Below, one piece after another: positions 12,727 to 25,000 of a stretch of 64,000 nucleotides of DNA (within the stretch, counting starts at the first letter, position 1; every line of letters begins with the position of its first letter). The translations under genes and the position numbers were made by a program. The stretch is from Zygnema cylindricum (Eukaryota > Streptophyta > Zygnematophyceae > Zygnematales > Zygnemataceae): positions 1 through 64,000 of the forward strand of contig JBBHKE010003451.1 of NCBI GenBank assembly GCA_037447655.1, given 5' to 3'. A model generated the notes under the pieces. That model worked only from the letters and a program-made list of their open reading frames with translations, was not told the DNA's origin and did not search any database.

Positions 12727-13711
12727 GTATTTAGAGTAAGGTTCCATTGGGGAAAATATGTCGTTGTTTACTGAAAGCCGTACATTTTCGTACAGTGCCG
12801 TACCAAAAAAAAAATGTCGGAAAAAAAGCCTACTGAATGAGCGATTTGATTCTCCACGTTTATGGGCGTAAACGTGGACCGTCGGATGCATAATCGGATA
12901 CGCCATCGTCTGACACTTTCAGTTCGGAACAAGTGACCCGGAGTAGGTCAATCTTTAGCGCCTGAACGAATAGCATCGTGCCTCGTTGAAAAGTGAACAA
13001 ATATCCATGACGACCGCGCGACCAGGTGGGTACACGTCGCATAAGACATATGCCTTCCGCCAGGGAGGATGCGATGCCACCCGAAGCCGCAAGAAACTCT
13101 TTGACGGACGATATTGTTTCACGCTTCTACGGCCGTCCACTAACCATTCTGACATTTTCGTACGCTTTTACAAATCTTAAGTTTCGTCCGCTCGTACAGG
13201 TTTTATTCAATACGTCGTACGAGTCGCTTTTTACTTTCGCTGGTACAAATATGTGGTCACAATTTCCTGTCGAAGATTCTTTGAAGATTACCAAAATCGT
13301 AACCATCTATTACGTGGACAAATCAGAGTGTGCCACGCAAAAACAATGTCGGTTACTGACCCGACACAATGGAACGATAGCTTCAGTAAACGATTTTTTG
13401 ACGTTTACTGAGACCGCCTAATGGAACAAAGCTCTTAATTGGATCCAATCGTCGCTTACGACGTAAACTCAAAATTTTTCATTAAATGCAGCCACGTGTG
13501 ATGGGTGAGTCACCAAACGACCATTATGACTCATCACCAAGACAGTCGCGGATCGCTGCGTGACGCTTTTTGACTTTTTCCCTCTTTCTAAAATTGACCG
13601 GGAAAAAAATAGAAAAAACCAGCTGCCACGTAGTCACGGATCGAAGTGTACTCCTCAAGCGCGTGGTCACAAATCCAAAATTCACACTTGGATTAGTGTA
13701 AACATGGAAAG

Positions 13712-15340
13712 CCCTTAGGGCGTGTTCCCATGTGTTCAAGTAAGGGTTTTTTTTCGTCGTTTTCACAGAAAATGGGACTTCCAACGAGAAAATATTACGC
13801 CGTACGAAAAATGGGGAAAAACACAAGTACATTTTGCTTCATCTTGGAACTTGGAAGGTACGGCAATTTGGCGTTATTACCCACTTCCAGCTCATCTTCA
13901 CACTTGCACTTGAATCAAATCGCGATCTGATTTTAATCAAAATACTACCCTATTGACGAATAGAAAACCTGGTTTGCACGCGTCAAACGTTTTCAAAAAA
14001 AAAATGCAGTTGGGAGAGTACACGAAAATAAAGTTTTTTGTCTGTTTGCAAACAATTCGTTTGTTTGTTTGGTTGTACGGACATGCAGCCGGATACGATC
14101 CGCCAGAACTACGCACATGGCAGTGAAAGAAAGCCCGACTTCTACAATATCACGTTGAACATTCAGTGACACTTTCACTACAGTACTGTACTGTACAGCC
14201 CATTTGTAGACGTATGCGATTGCTTATGTTGTCAACGTGTGGGCGTCTACAAATGTCAGGAGCTCGTTAGCGTCTACAAATGTTCCCAGTATGTCAATTA
14301 TCAAGAGCTCGTTGTAGTGTACAAATGTCCGCAGTTTGTTGGCGTCTACAGGTGTCGAAAGATATTGGCGACGTCTACACCTGTCACATATTCGAAGTAA
14401 CGATTGACATTGGCACACTTTGAAAAGTACACCGTAAAATTTGCGCTAACATCCAAAGTAACGTTCAAAGTTTTGGTTACATGGGAACACGCCCTTAAAA
14501 TGCAATCTAGTACACTGTGTAATAGACTAAGGGCGTGTCCCCATGTAACCGAAACTTTGAAACGTTACTTTGGATTTTAGCGCCGATTTTATGGTGTACT
14601 TTTAAAAGTGTGCCTATGTCAATCGTTACTTGTGCGTTCATTACTTTGAATATGTGACAATTGTAGACGTCTACAAAATGTGCGACAGTCTACAAAACGA
14701 AATGTAGACGAGTACGAAACTACCTAAAAACGGCGACGGTTGTAGACGTCGAGGTTTTTGTGACGTTGTAGATGTTTAGGATTTTGTGACATAGCGAAGT
14801 CATGCTACCATGTGACGTCATCAGTACGTACATTTTCCGCCATGGCTTCCCGATTTCGTTTTTCTTATCTTTTATCATCGATATGCCATCAAACTTAGAC
14901 CAAAAATATTAAAAAAAAAGAAAAATATTATAACTTTCATTTGATACTATTATTACTGCATCTTGTGTAAATATGAGAGAAAGAGGAGTGGTCGAGTGAG
15001 AAAGAGGGGGAGAGACGAGGACGCCTTAAAATTTTGCAAATGACCCATGAAAGAAAGTAGAGGTCCGCGACCCCTGCAAAATTTTTCGGTACATATTTGT
15101 CATTTCTTTATGTGCATGCTCGTGAGGAGGAGTGAAAAAAATAGCGTGTACTTTCCTTCATGCAATTTTTTTTCGAAAACGTTTGACACGTGCAATACAA
15201 GTTTTCTATTCGTCAATAGGGTAGTATTTTGATAAAAACCAGGTCGCGATTTGATTCCAGTGCAGTGTGAAGATGAGCTCGAAGTGGGTAGCGATGATAA
15301 TAACCCCAAATTGCCGTACCTTCCAAGTTCCAAGATGTTG
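13712..15340. mobile_element. Large foldback (inverted-repeat) element, probably nested
   Basis: 13835-14012 recurs inverted at 15160-15335 (CTTGGAACTTGGAAGGTACG versus CGTACCTTCCAAGTTCCAAG; CTATTCGTCAATAGGGTAGT versus its complement). Within it, AGGGCGTGTTCCCATGT at 13717 is mirrored by CATGGGAACACGCCCT at 14482-14497, and an inverted copy of the 14390-14497 segment starts at 14530. Both inner arms carry GTCTACAAATGT-type short repeats. Confidence 0.75.
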
Positions 15341-15730
15341 TGTTGTGTATCGGTAAAACAGTTATCGCGATAACACTAATACCGATAGTTATCGATTATC
15401 GAACGATTAGAGGTTTCGATATATTGGTCTGAGACCAACAAATTCCATATCGGCGATAACTTAAAAAATATATAGTATGCATACAATAGTACTTTATAAC
15501 ATACTGTATTATTTTATTGATTTTATATAGCTTGGCATGCCACGTATAGAAATCTGTTCCGATACGGTTTAGCTGCAATTTATTACAGTGAACGCGGCAC
15601 ATAAACGTTGGCCGGTTAACTGAACAAAAATTTTACGGCGTCGTACGGAAGTTTACTAAAAAACTGGTGAACATGGAACTGGAAAAGGACGGCGGACACA
15701 AAAGTCTAAAAAACGCAAAATAACAATCTG

Positions 15731-15803
15731 CGCGCCGCCGGAATCGAACGGACGACTTGGAATGAGAAAACACGAGCTGACGGGCCAGCGTGAGCGCCGG
15801 CAT
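15731..15803 (-). repeat. tRNA-like segment, possible SINE head
   Basis: The minus strand contains a B-box-like GTTCGATTCC in a T-arm-like context and an A-box-like TGGCCCGTCAGCTCG about 30 bases upstream, the spacing of a tRNA gene. The anticodon stem does not pair well, so it is not called a functional tRNA; a tRNA-derived SINE or decayed tRNA fits better. Confidence 0.35.
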
Positions 15804-15841
15804 CCCGGAATGGCCTTTTGGCAGCTTTTGCCGAAAAAACA

Positions 15842-16200
15842 TACAATATGGCCTTAAGACCCATATTGTATTGGCCGCAAAATGAAATAAAATAGTAAGA
15901 GGGTTGAGTTGCACATGGATCGATAGAGCATTAAACGTCATGTCTAAATTTGAAAAAAAAAACGGACAAAAAATCTTTTTCTGTGAGTTTTGAGCGACTT
16001 TTTATTCAAACCGTCAGATTTGGACGATCGGACTGTTGTTGATCAAAGTAGCGATCTAAGAAGATCACATGACAAGCCTATAACACAACTTACGATAGGA
16101 ATATCGTCAGATTTGGACGATATGACGGTCGCTGATCAAAGTAGCGACTTAAGACGATCACATGAAAAGCCCATAACACAACTTACGATGAAGGCGCAAA
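15842..16200. repeat. Dispersed repeat, shared with 31684-31870
   Basis: Contains the palindrome CATACAATATGG...CCATATTGTATT and the block GATCAAAGTAGCGA...AAGATCACATGA, both found again in the same order at 31684-31870. Confidence 0.7.
16013..16198 (+). repeat. Two tandem 93-bp units
   Basis: Unit 1 begins near 16013 and unit 2 near 16106 (both CAGATTTGGACGAT...AACTTACGAT). Ninety-three bases is 31 codons, so an ORF runs through both and encodes a repeated SDLDDxTV...SSDLRRSH segment; the same DNA at 31772 is a single unit outside a long ORF. Confidence 0.75.
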
Positions 16201-16613
16201 CAAAATACCTACAACAGAAACGCCAACTTTTGAACTATGGTCCAATCGTCTGGAACTCTGGATTCCGGAGCAGAAAGATGTACGGAAAATGGACAGCGTC
16301 AACTTGTTCACCTGCTTTCGTGCATATGGTGTATGTACGGATGCATCTCCGCCGTCGAATAGGAAGGATAGTTACAGTAAATGCTGGTTGGCTGAGAAAT
16401 TCGTCAAAGCACACTTGTACATACTCAAAGTTTACCACGTAGATAAATTTCTCATCGCTGTTAGTGGCTATCCACGTCACTCTGCAGGAAAATATTGGTA
16501 ATTTGAATTGATGCTATTCTGTTATTTTAGTATGATAAATTATTTGACTATTTCGCGTTTTTACATTTGATTGATTATTCCTTAAGTGTCTGCACTAATA
16601 GCGATGGACTGTG

Positions 16614-16815
16614 TACACCGTGAATCGCTATTACTGTTGATGTTTCTTTTTCCACATAAAACAACTTTTATCCGTACACACTTGACAAATTGTGGATCTG
16701 ACGGCTGCGACTGAAAGTTGATATTCTCAGCTTCCGATTGGCGGTCTCCTTGTGAAATTCGGACAAGTGTGTACGGATAGAAGATGTTTTAAGTGGCGAA
16801 AAAGATACTATAACA
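16614..16815. mobile_element. Palindromic MITE (family A), right end degraded
   Basis: Left end TACACCGTGAATCGCTATTA and inner palindrome ATCCGTACACACTTG / GTGTGTACGGAT are clear; the terminal right repeat is lost. Just upstream, CACTAATAGCGATGGACTG resembles the right end of another copy. Confidence 0.65.
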
Positions 16816-17503
16816 TGTCTACCACGCGAACATAAAGTGACTGTCACGTCAATAACTCAACACGCAGAGAGTAACAGAGTCACATACATTGGAGACTTTA
16901 GGGTTACCTTCGTTCGGTTGTCGTATCTAATGATAGCAAATTGGTAGGAATTTATGTTTGGCAAGGAAAAGTGATGACGTGTTCGGTAACGTTTTCAATG
17001 GGCTCTGACGTCACCATTAAATGAGTCAATTTAAAAAATCCGGTATTTTCTTGTACGTCCATTGAAATTTAGTCTTTCAGAAACCTTTCCGTACGGTACT
17101 GTACTTTCAAAGTTCCGACCTGCATGGCTGGAAACTTGTGGAACTATGGAGTACGGATTTATGGAGTAATATGACCGCCCATGGATATTATTAGGGCTGA
17201 TCACTCTAGTTCAGGTGTTGCTACTTTTATCTTAAGTCGTAAACTAGTTTTATCAACGCTATTTAGGAAACCGGCTGAAGATTTAGTGTAGTTTTATAAT
17301 TTCATTGTGTTTTACGCTAATAATCCCAAACCCTAATGGCGATGGTCGGTGTAGTAATATGAAATTATGAACTATGGAGTGTGGAGTTTAGCTGTACGGT
17401 ACAGTACAGTTCTCGTCTGTTAACTGCGAATTTCGTGAATTGGCACGGAAATGAAGATAGCAGTTCAGTGAAGTGACGTCATTTAATTGAGATTTTAAGA
17501 TGC

Positions 17504-18046
17504 TACACCGCGAATCGTTATTAGTGTCAACAACTCTAATTTGGGCTCTTAAAAATTTGATTTTTTTCCCCAAATAGGATACATGATTTTAATTTTTCCT
17601 TGACGCTAATTAAGGTACCGTACAAAATAGCGTAAAGAACGAAAGTACAATAATATCTAAATAGTGTGGTGTACGGTCGATGTCATACCGTACATAAATG
17701 TACCTTTTCAAGTGAAAATTTTACAAAAAATGAATTAAATCAGACGCGTACGCATAGGAACGTGCACTCAAAAAACGGGATTGGTCTTACACGTAAATGA
17801 TTCTTACATGTATGGATGTTTAAATTTCACGACGGAGTACGATTTCTAATGTCTTGTACGAATACATATAATAATGTGTATAGTCGTACAGAAAATTTTC
17901 CATTTTTGCTGTTCCAAATTAGCATTAACGCCGAAATTAGAATACACCTTTTAAAAAAAAAAAATCAAATTCTTAATTAGCATCAATTACGGTAAATTTA
18001 CTTCTACACTATTGAAACCTTGACACTAATAACGATGCGCGGTGTA
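17504..18046. mobile_element. 543-bp TA-flanked element with family-A ends
   Basis: TACACCGCGAATCGTTATTA and its near-complement TAATAACGATGCGCGGTGTA bound a longer interior than the 200-bp MITEs, with no coding capacity seen. It may be a different non-autonomous deletion product using the same ends. Confidence 0.75.
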
Positions 18047-18407
18047 GCATTTTGACTTGTAGCGGTTCTTTCTCAAATCCAAGGACTTAACTGGATCCAG
18101 TCGTCGGTTAGGACGTCGAAGAATCAAGTTTTGTTACTATAATGCGCCACGTATATTTGGTGAGTCTCAAAACGTACTTTATGACTCACTACGACAGACG
18201 TGGATCGCTATGTGACGCTTTTACTTGTTTTCAAAGTTGACCGGGAAAAAACAAAACCAAACTATAGTACTGTAGTCGCCTCAAAGTGCCACGCTGGCAT
18301 GAGTCCAAGTGAATTCTCCGAACACGGAAAACACGCGGACAAAAAATCCAAAGTTCAAAACCACTTGGATTACTGTAAACATAGAAAACCCTTTGAGTGC
18401 AGTCGAG

Positions 18408-18618
18408 TACACCGTGAATCGTTATTAGGGTTAATGTTTTTTTTGCCAATTAACACATCTTTTCTCCGTACACACACGTCGCATTGTGGATCTGACGGCT
18501 GCGATTGAAAGGCAATAACCTCAGCTTCTTAATGGCGTGAAAATCGGACAGGTGTGTACGGAGAAAGACGTTTTAAGTGGCAAAAAAATTATTAGCACTA
18601 ATAACGATAGACGGTGTA
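18408..18618. mobile_element. TA-flanked palindromic MITE (family A)
   Basis: TACACCGTGAATCGTTATTA and TAATAACGATAGACGGTGTA ends, inner palindrome TCTCCGTACACACACG / GTGTGTACGGAGA. It ends only 87 bases before the FKBP19 ATG, so it may lie within the 5' UTR or promoter. Confidence 0.85.
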
Positions 18619-18704
18619 CTGTACAGTACAATACAGTACAAGACCATACTGTACCGTGTGGAAGTCTGGAACCAACCAACAGCCACAATTTCGCCTTCGC
18701 TGCC

Positions 18705-21394
18705 ATGGCGACGTCGCCAGTCCTGCCTCTGTACGGACGTGGAACGCTCTGCCCGGCCTTCTCTGCGGCTCCGTGTGACAGCCGTAGACTCTCCTGCCAG
18801 CCTGGCCGTCTGTCGCGACGTGTTGTGGTACGTCTCCTCAGATTCTCCCTTCGCGGAAAGTGCAGATAGCCATGTTGACTTTAAAAGGTTTAAAACTTCT
18901 TCGGTGCCAAAGATTTTTTGCTTTTTGTGACATCCTGCGCATATGTTATTTCACATTTTCTTAAAAAAGTTTGCCGCCTACATGAGGACAAAGACATTAT
19001 GTTTAGAAGAAAACAATTTTTAAAATTCCTTGTTATGCTCTCGATGGCGTTTTAGGTCATCCTTTTTTCGTTTTACAGTCGACACTCGGTAACCCTAAAA
19101 AAAAGAAAACCTCAAAATGCTCCAAACAAGAAAAAAAAAAAAGCGGAAAACATAACCGCGATTGTCCAAAAAAAAGAAAAAACTGATTCCCTGTCTCAAC
19201 CTGAGCTGAGTCTCTCTCCGAAACTGAAACGAAAACTGAAACTGAAACTGCATTTTGCTTCAATCCAGGTGTCTTCTGCCGACAGGTCGACAGATGTCAC
19301 GCCAAACTGTCTCATAGAAAGGACTTCTCCTTTGAACGAAAATGGAGAGCCTCTGTCTGTTTCGAGAGACGATACGGCTTCCCGGAGAGTGGTCCTCCCC
19401 GCCATTCTCGGGAGTGCTCTGGCCGCCATGGCTGTTTTTAAGGCCGAGGCGGCCGACGCTCCTCCCAAATATGCCGACAGTGAGCTCCAGAAACCGACTC
19501 ATATGGCTGGAATTGCTGTTTCTGTAAAAGCTTGTGAATAGATATTCACTGAAACGAATTAATAATGGAAATTAATGTTAAATTGTGGTATTGTTGTGTT
19601 GATAATCCGTTGTTTAATTCTCATTTCTGTATGCAAATATGTCGACGGTGAGCTCGAGGAACCGACTGCCATGGCTGAAATTGTGATTTTTCCAATCAAC
19701 TCGCAAAACCTGCAAACTGGAGCAAACCATGTTATTAAAACATTCACAAAAAAAAAAAAGACAAAATACAAACTAACACATAGGACCCTGATATTCCATC
19801 GTAAACGAGAAATGTCTGAAACAAAAGTACGCCGTGTATCATTATTAGAGTCAATGAAACTATCTCGGTTTCCCGAAATTTTACCTCTCGAACCGGAAAT
19901 AGTGTCATTGACACTAATTGGTTTGTTCTTAACTCTAATTCTATAAACTGTTCAAAATCAGTCACGTCATTTGGAACTGAATTAGAATTAGGAACACTAA
20001 TATAAAATCTACATTAATAATTTCTTTACGTTATACACATATAGAAAACCCACACTGCTAATTTCTTTACCCTAATAACCATTCACGGTGTAGTTTTTTG
20101 ACTGATTTTCATCTACGCTTTGGAATCCGGACGGATGGAGGGGAGAGAAAGAGAGGAGAGGGGGGGGGGGGGGGGGGGAGGATAGAGGTGGGATGGTGAA
20201 CAAAAGTAGCTTTATGACTGAACAACATGTGGATTTTTGAAATGGACGGATGGCAGCCGGTGGAAAGACACGGAAAAATATTCAGACTATGTCCTCACAG
20301 ACTCGGGCCTCCAATATAAGGTACCTTATCGATAATACTTGACAAGGTTACTTTTTTTTTATCCACTTAAGCTAGAAAAGAAGTTTCTGAACAGTGAAAA
20401 ACCACGATAAAATTGCCAAGAAAAGGACTGAAATCAATGAATCCGTGTAATAAAAATAGATATATTGAAAGTTCACGATGAAATTGCATAAATAAGCCTA
20501 AACTCGATGACGCTATGTGAAAAGAAAGGCCAAAATAGTGAAGAGCCACGATGAAGGTTCTTTGTTTAGGTTTTTTTCTTTTCTAAGTTAAATGAAACGG
20601 TAGGTTAGGTTAGGTTAGGTTCTTTAGTTAGGTTTTACTTTTTACTTTAGTTAAGTTCCAACTGTTTATCCATTTCAACATTCTGAGACTTCATGTATTA
20701 CATTTTTTTACTGTCTTTTTTTTTTAATGTTATTCACTGTTCCTTTGTTCTTCTCATCTAATATTTGCTCAAGGATTCGATAATAAATTGTGAGATTGGG
20801 ACAATTCTTTGAAACAAAAAAGAAATTTGTTGTATGAGTTGGATCAGGATTTGAGGGAGGGCAGTGGTCCAACACCACAGGAGGGGCAAACTGTCGTGGT
20901 AAGTTTTTCATTTTCTTTATGTTTTTCTTGTTTCTGTTGTTGTTTTTCTTTTTATCCTTCTTCTTCTTGTTTTTTTTCTGGTTTTTCTTCAACTTTAAAT
21001 AGGGTGTATTGTTTATTTCCAATGATAACCCTAAAAATGCAAACTTTTTCTTCACCCAAAATAGATTAGTCAGTGGAATTTATTACTTTCCTTAATTTTA
21101 TGATCTTTTTAAAAATCTGGAATGTTTTGTGAGGTTTGGAGGATAAAGCAAGCCGCTTTGTGAGAGGGAGAGGGAGAGAGGGAGGGAGCTGGAAGGAGAG
21201 GGAGACTGTTGCTTGCGTGAAGTCATGGAGAAGAGCCTTTGTTTTCAAGTAAACCATTTTTCTTGTCAATATCAGCCTTACATAATAAGTAAACTGAATT
21301 TCTTGTTAAAAGATAAGATTTTACCCATTTAGTCGTATAACTCCATGAGTTCCCTTAAAAATGCTCTTGTGAAACTTCATAGTGCCAAAAACCA

Positions 21395-21448
<54 letters not shown>

Positions 21449-21926
21449 TCTCTCTCCCTCTCCCCCCCCCCCCCCCTCCCCCCCCCTCTCCCTCTCCCCT
21501 CCCTCCCTCCCTCCCTCCCTCTCTTAGCTCTCCCTCTCCCTCTCCCTCTCCCTCTCCCTCTCCCTCTCCCTCTCCCTCCTCCCTCTCCCCTCCCTCCCTC
21601 TCCCTCTCCTCTCCCTCTCCCCTCCCTCTCCCTCTCCCATCCCTCTCTCCCTCTCCCTCTCCCTCTCCCTCTCCCTCTTCCCTCTCTCCCTCTCCCTCTC
21701 TCCTCTCCCTCTCCCTCTCCCTCTCCCTCTCCTCTCCCTCTCCCTCTCCCTCTCCCTCTCCCTCTCCCTCTCCCTCTCCCTCTCCCTCTCCCTCTTTTCT
21801 TGTCAATATCTGCCTTACATAATAAGTAAACTGAATTTCTTGTTAATAGATAAGACTCCCATTTAGTCGTATAACTCCATGAGTTCCCTTAAAAATGCTC
21901 TTGTGAAACTTCAGTGGCGACTGCTC

Positions 21927-21985
<59 letters not shown>

Positions 21986-22015
21986 TCCCTCTCCCTCTCC
22001 CTCTCCCCTCTCCCG

Positions 22016-22066
<51 letters not shown>

Positions 22067-25000
22067 CAAGACCGATTATTTTTTTATTATTATTGTTAAT
22101 ATTTTTTTAATTGCCACTATTTAATGTGGTGCATCTAGAAATTAGGGCTCCCACCTCAGGGTCTATTTGCCTTACACATTTCTTTTTAGAACTATTTGAG
22201 GCTTCTTTTTTTAGTTTAGGAAATATAATTTTTATGCCCCATAAGCCCATGACTCCATAAGCATATAATTCATTAAACCCATAAAACCGATAAATCCATA
22301 AACTGATAAATTCTTAAAACTTTCTCTTGTCAACATTTTTTACGGTGATGATGTTGGTTGGGATTTTCTTTCCCATATTATCCCACCCCAATCATTTCTT
22401 TCCAATTGTTTCTTTCCATCTTAATCTTTTTTTCTGTTGTTTTTTTTCCATCTTAATCATTTTCTTTTCACACTGATCACTTTTTCTAATCCTTTATTTC
22501 CACCGTAATCATTTTTCCTATTCTTTTTTCATTATAAACATGTTTTTGTCTAATCAAGTCTTTCTACCCTGGTCATTTTTTATCCGCTCTAATCATTATT
22601 TTTCTCCATAAGTGTTTTTTTCAGCCCTTATCGTTTTTTTTTGTTCCATTCACTCGTTTAAACCTTGATTAAACACATGGGAGTGGGTACAATTGCAGGT
22701 TGATTGGGACGGTTTTACCATCGGATACTATGGAAGGATTTTTGAGGCTCGAAATAAAGCCAAGGGTGGGTCTTTTGAAGTAAGCAAAGATTTCTCTTTT
22801 TATACAAGTTGAGATTTTACAATTTGAGAAAATACAATTTGAGAATACAATCTGACAGGGAATAAATAGGGAGAATTTGAAATTTGACAGGGACGAAAGA
22901 GGCAAAGATTGAATCTTATAAATCGAATAGTGTTTGATAATAACTTGTTTTAGAATGTAGTATACGAGATTCCTTACAAGCAAAAAGGAATTTTTTGCAA
23001 GAGTTATTTGAATAACAGGATAATTCAAAGGTTTCGAGAAATTTATAGAGGGCGTTATATGATATAAGTTCGAGAATTTTGTCTCTCCTGAATTCCTTCC
23101 ATTCTTTTTCTATTTCTCCCTCTTTTTTCTTTTTTCTCTTTTCTCTATTTCATTCGTCGATTTAGAGGTCCTCTTTTTGATCTCGTTCAATCCACCTTCC
23201 AGGCCTTATATGGGATATTTCATAGCCTTCTTTTACGATTTTGAGACAAAATTCGACGTGATTATATGCATGGCTCTTTAAATTTTTTGGATAGATAATT
23301 AATTGGACAGGATTTTTTGTTCATTTTTTTTGTTTGATCACATCGCCCACGTTTGTCAAATTACTGCTCATTTTCGTTAACAATTTTTTTTTCAATAGAA
23401 AACTGACCCTATAGAGCTTTTCTCAAAAAAAACCTGACCCAATAGAGGTTTTCCCAAAAAAAACCTTTCTTCAGTAAGAGATACCCGATAGAACTTGTCA
23501 AAAAAACCTATAAAACAAGATTTAATCACAGCAAAACGATGAAGTTTTTTTTTTTTTTTAGTCGAAATAGATGTTATATGTACCCCATTCTCACCAGGGG
23601 CTGAGGTTTTTACTTAGACAATTTGATGGTGAGTCTCCATGATTTAAATACCATGTAACTAGATTTATGCAACTTTGAAAGTGTCTAAAAGCTTAAATTT
23701 CCTTTTTTAACATCATGCCATGATGTGGGCAATTTTCATTCTATGCTATCCATTGTATTTAGTATGACCCAGAGTGTTTTCAAAGTCAGTTTATTTGACT
23801 CTTTTTTTGGGCAAAACCAAGTTTATTGACTTTTTTGGGGCAAAAGCAACAGAAAATCCTTAGGATAAAGCACAAGTTGATGGATTTTATCCAAAACATA
23901 AGTGAATGTTGGCCCACACCTGATCTGAAACATGGTAGGAGAAATTGTTGGTACTGGCATTGTATTCTAAGGAACCAGATTCGAACAATATCCACACTAA
24001 TTATAGTAACTGATTGACTGGAATGTGGTGCAGGGGAGTGAGAAGGATTTTTTTCGCTTTCGACTCGGAGGTGGACAGGTGACTTCATCTCCACTTACTT
24101 TCCCTTTTTTCTTTGCCAGAGAAGTTCTTAGGGAAGTATGGAACAAAAGCGTTTAAGTATCAAAAGCGTTAATGTATTTACTTGCCATATGGAATCCTAA
24201 TGATCCACACTATTTATGGTGGGTAATAGGTTATTCCGGCATTTGAGGAAGCGGTGGCAACAATGCACGTCGGCGGAATTCGAAGGTTGAAAGGATACTT
24301 TTTGTGTCTACCTCTTTTTGTTTCTGTCTCACATTTTAACCCGTCTAGTAGAAAAATGTGTTAATTTGAATAAGACCTCCATGTGGATCATACCTCTTGG
24401 ACTTTTTGACCTTTCGACGGGATTTTGGATGTTTTCTGGTGATCTAAAAGTGCGATTATTTGCTTGTTGTTTTACGTTTTTTACGATGTTCTTAAGGAAC
24501 AACATGTGTATGACGAAAGAGGAAGACAATGTGATTTTTTTGTCTTTTCCTTATCACAAAGACACAATGTCTACTATGTTGAACATGATTTTATGTAATC
24601 GTTTATTTATATGTTGTGATGGTAGAGAATTTGTTTGTGAGACTACCGTAATATTTTGAAAAAATCTATTGTAAGGTGTTTTAGTGACAATAATGTTGTG
24701 TTTTTGGAGTTAACGAGTTGTTTGTTTAATGAAATTTTGGTTTCACCTTACCTAGAGAGGCATGCCTTTTTGTTTGGCCTTTATTTGAAAATATGATCAG
24801 GAAAAATCAGTTGAGAAATCAGAAAATATCCACACTAATTATTGTAATAGATTTTTTGGCAGGGTTGTGGTGCCTCCAGAGCTTGGATATCCAAACAACG
24901 ATTTGAATGCGAAAGGACCAAAACCCATGACATTTTCGGTGGGGCTTTTTTCCAAACCCAAAACTCCCTAAAGCAAATGCCTCCATCAATATGGGAGAGG

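Larger units (their letters stand above)
12232..18704. other. Intergenic mobile-element cluster, no gene seen
   Basis: No exon supported. It holds four family-A MITEs (12524, 16614, 17504, 18408), a 1.6-kb foldback (13712-15340), a tRNA-like segment (15731-15803) and a 93-base tandem repeat (16013-16198). ORFs here lie inside inverted repeats and are not credible genes. Confidence 0.6.

Noticed and set aside
13026-13421. 131-codon plus ORF
   Set aside because: Lies between MITE and foldback repeats with no splice sites or recognisable protein features.
20602-20624. Telomere remnant
   Set aside because: Only about four AGGTT units; chance or slippage explains it.
21321-21822. Long Glu/Gly/Arg-rich and Ser/Pro-rich ORFs on both strands
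   Set aside because: They are translations of the CT microsatellite in FKBP19 intron 4 and have no splice or homology support.
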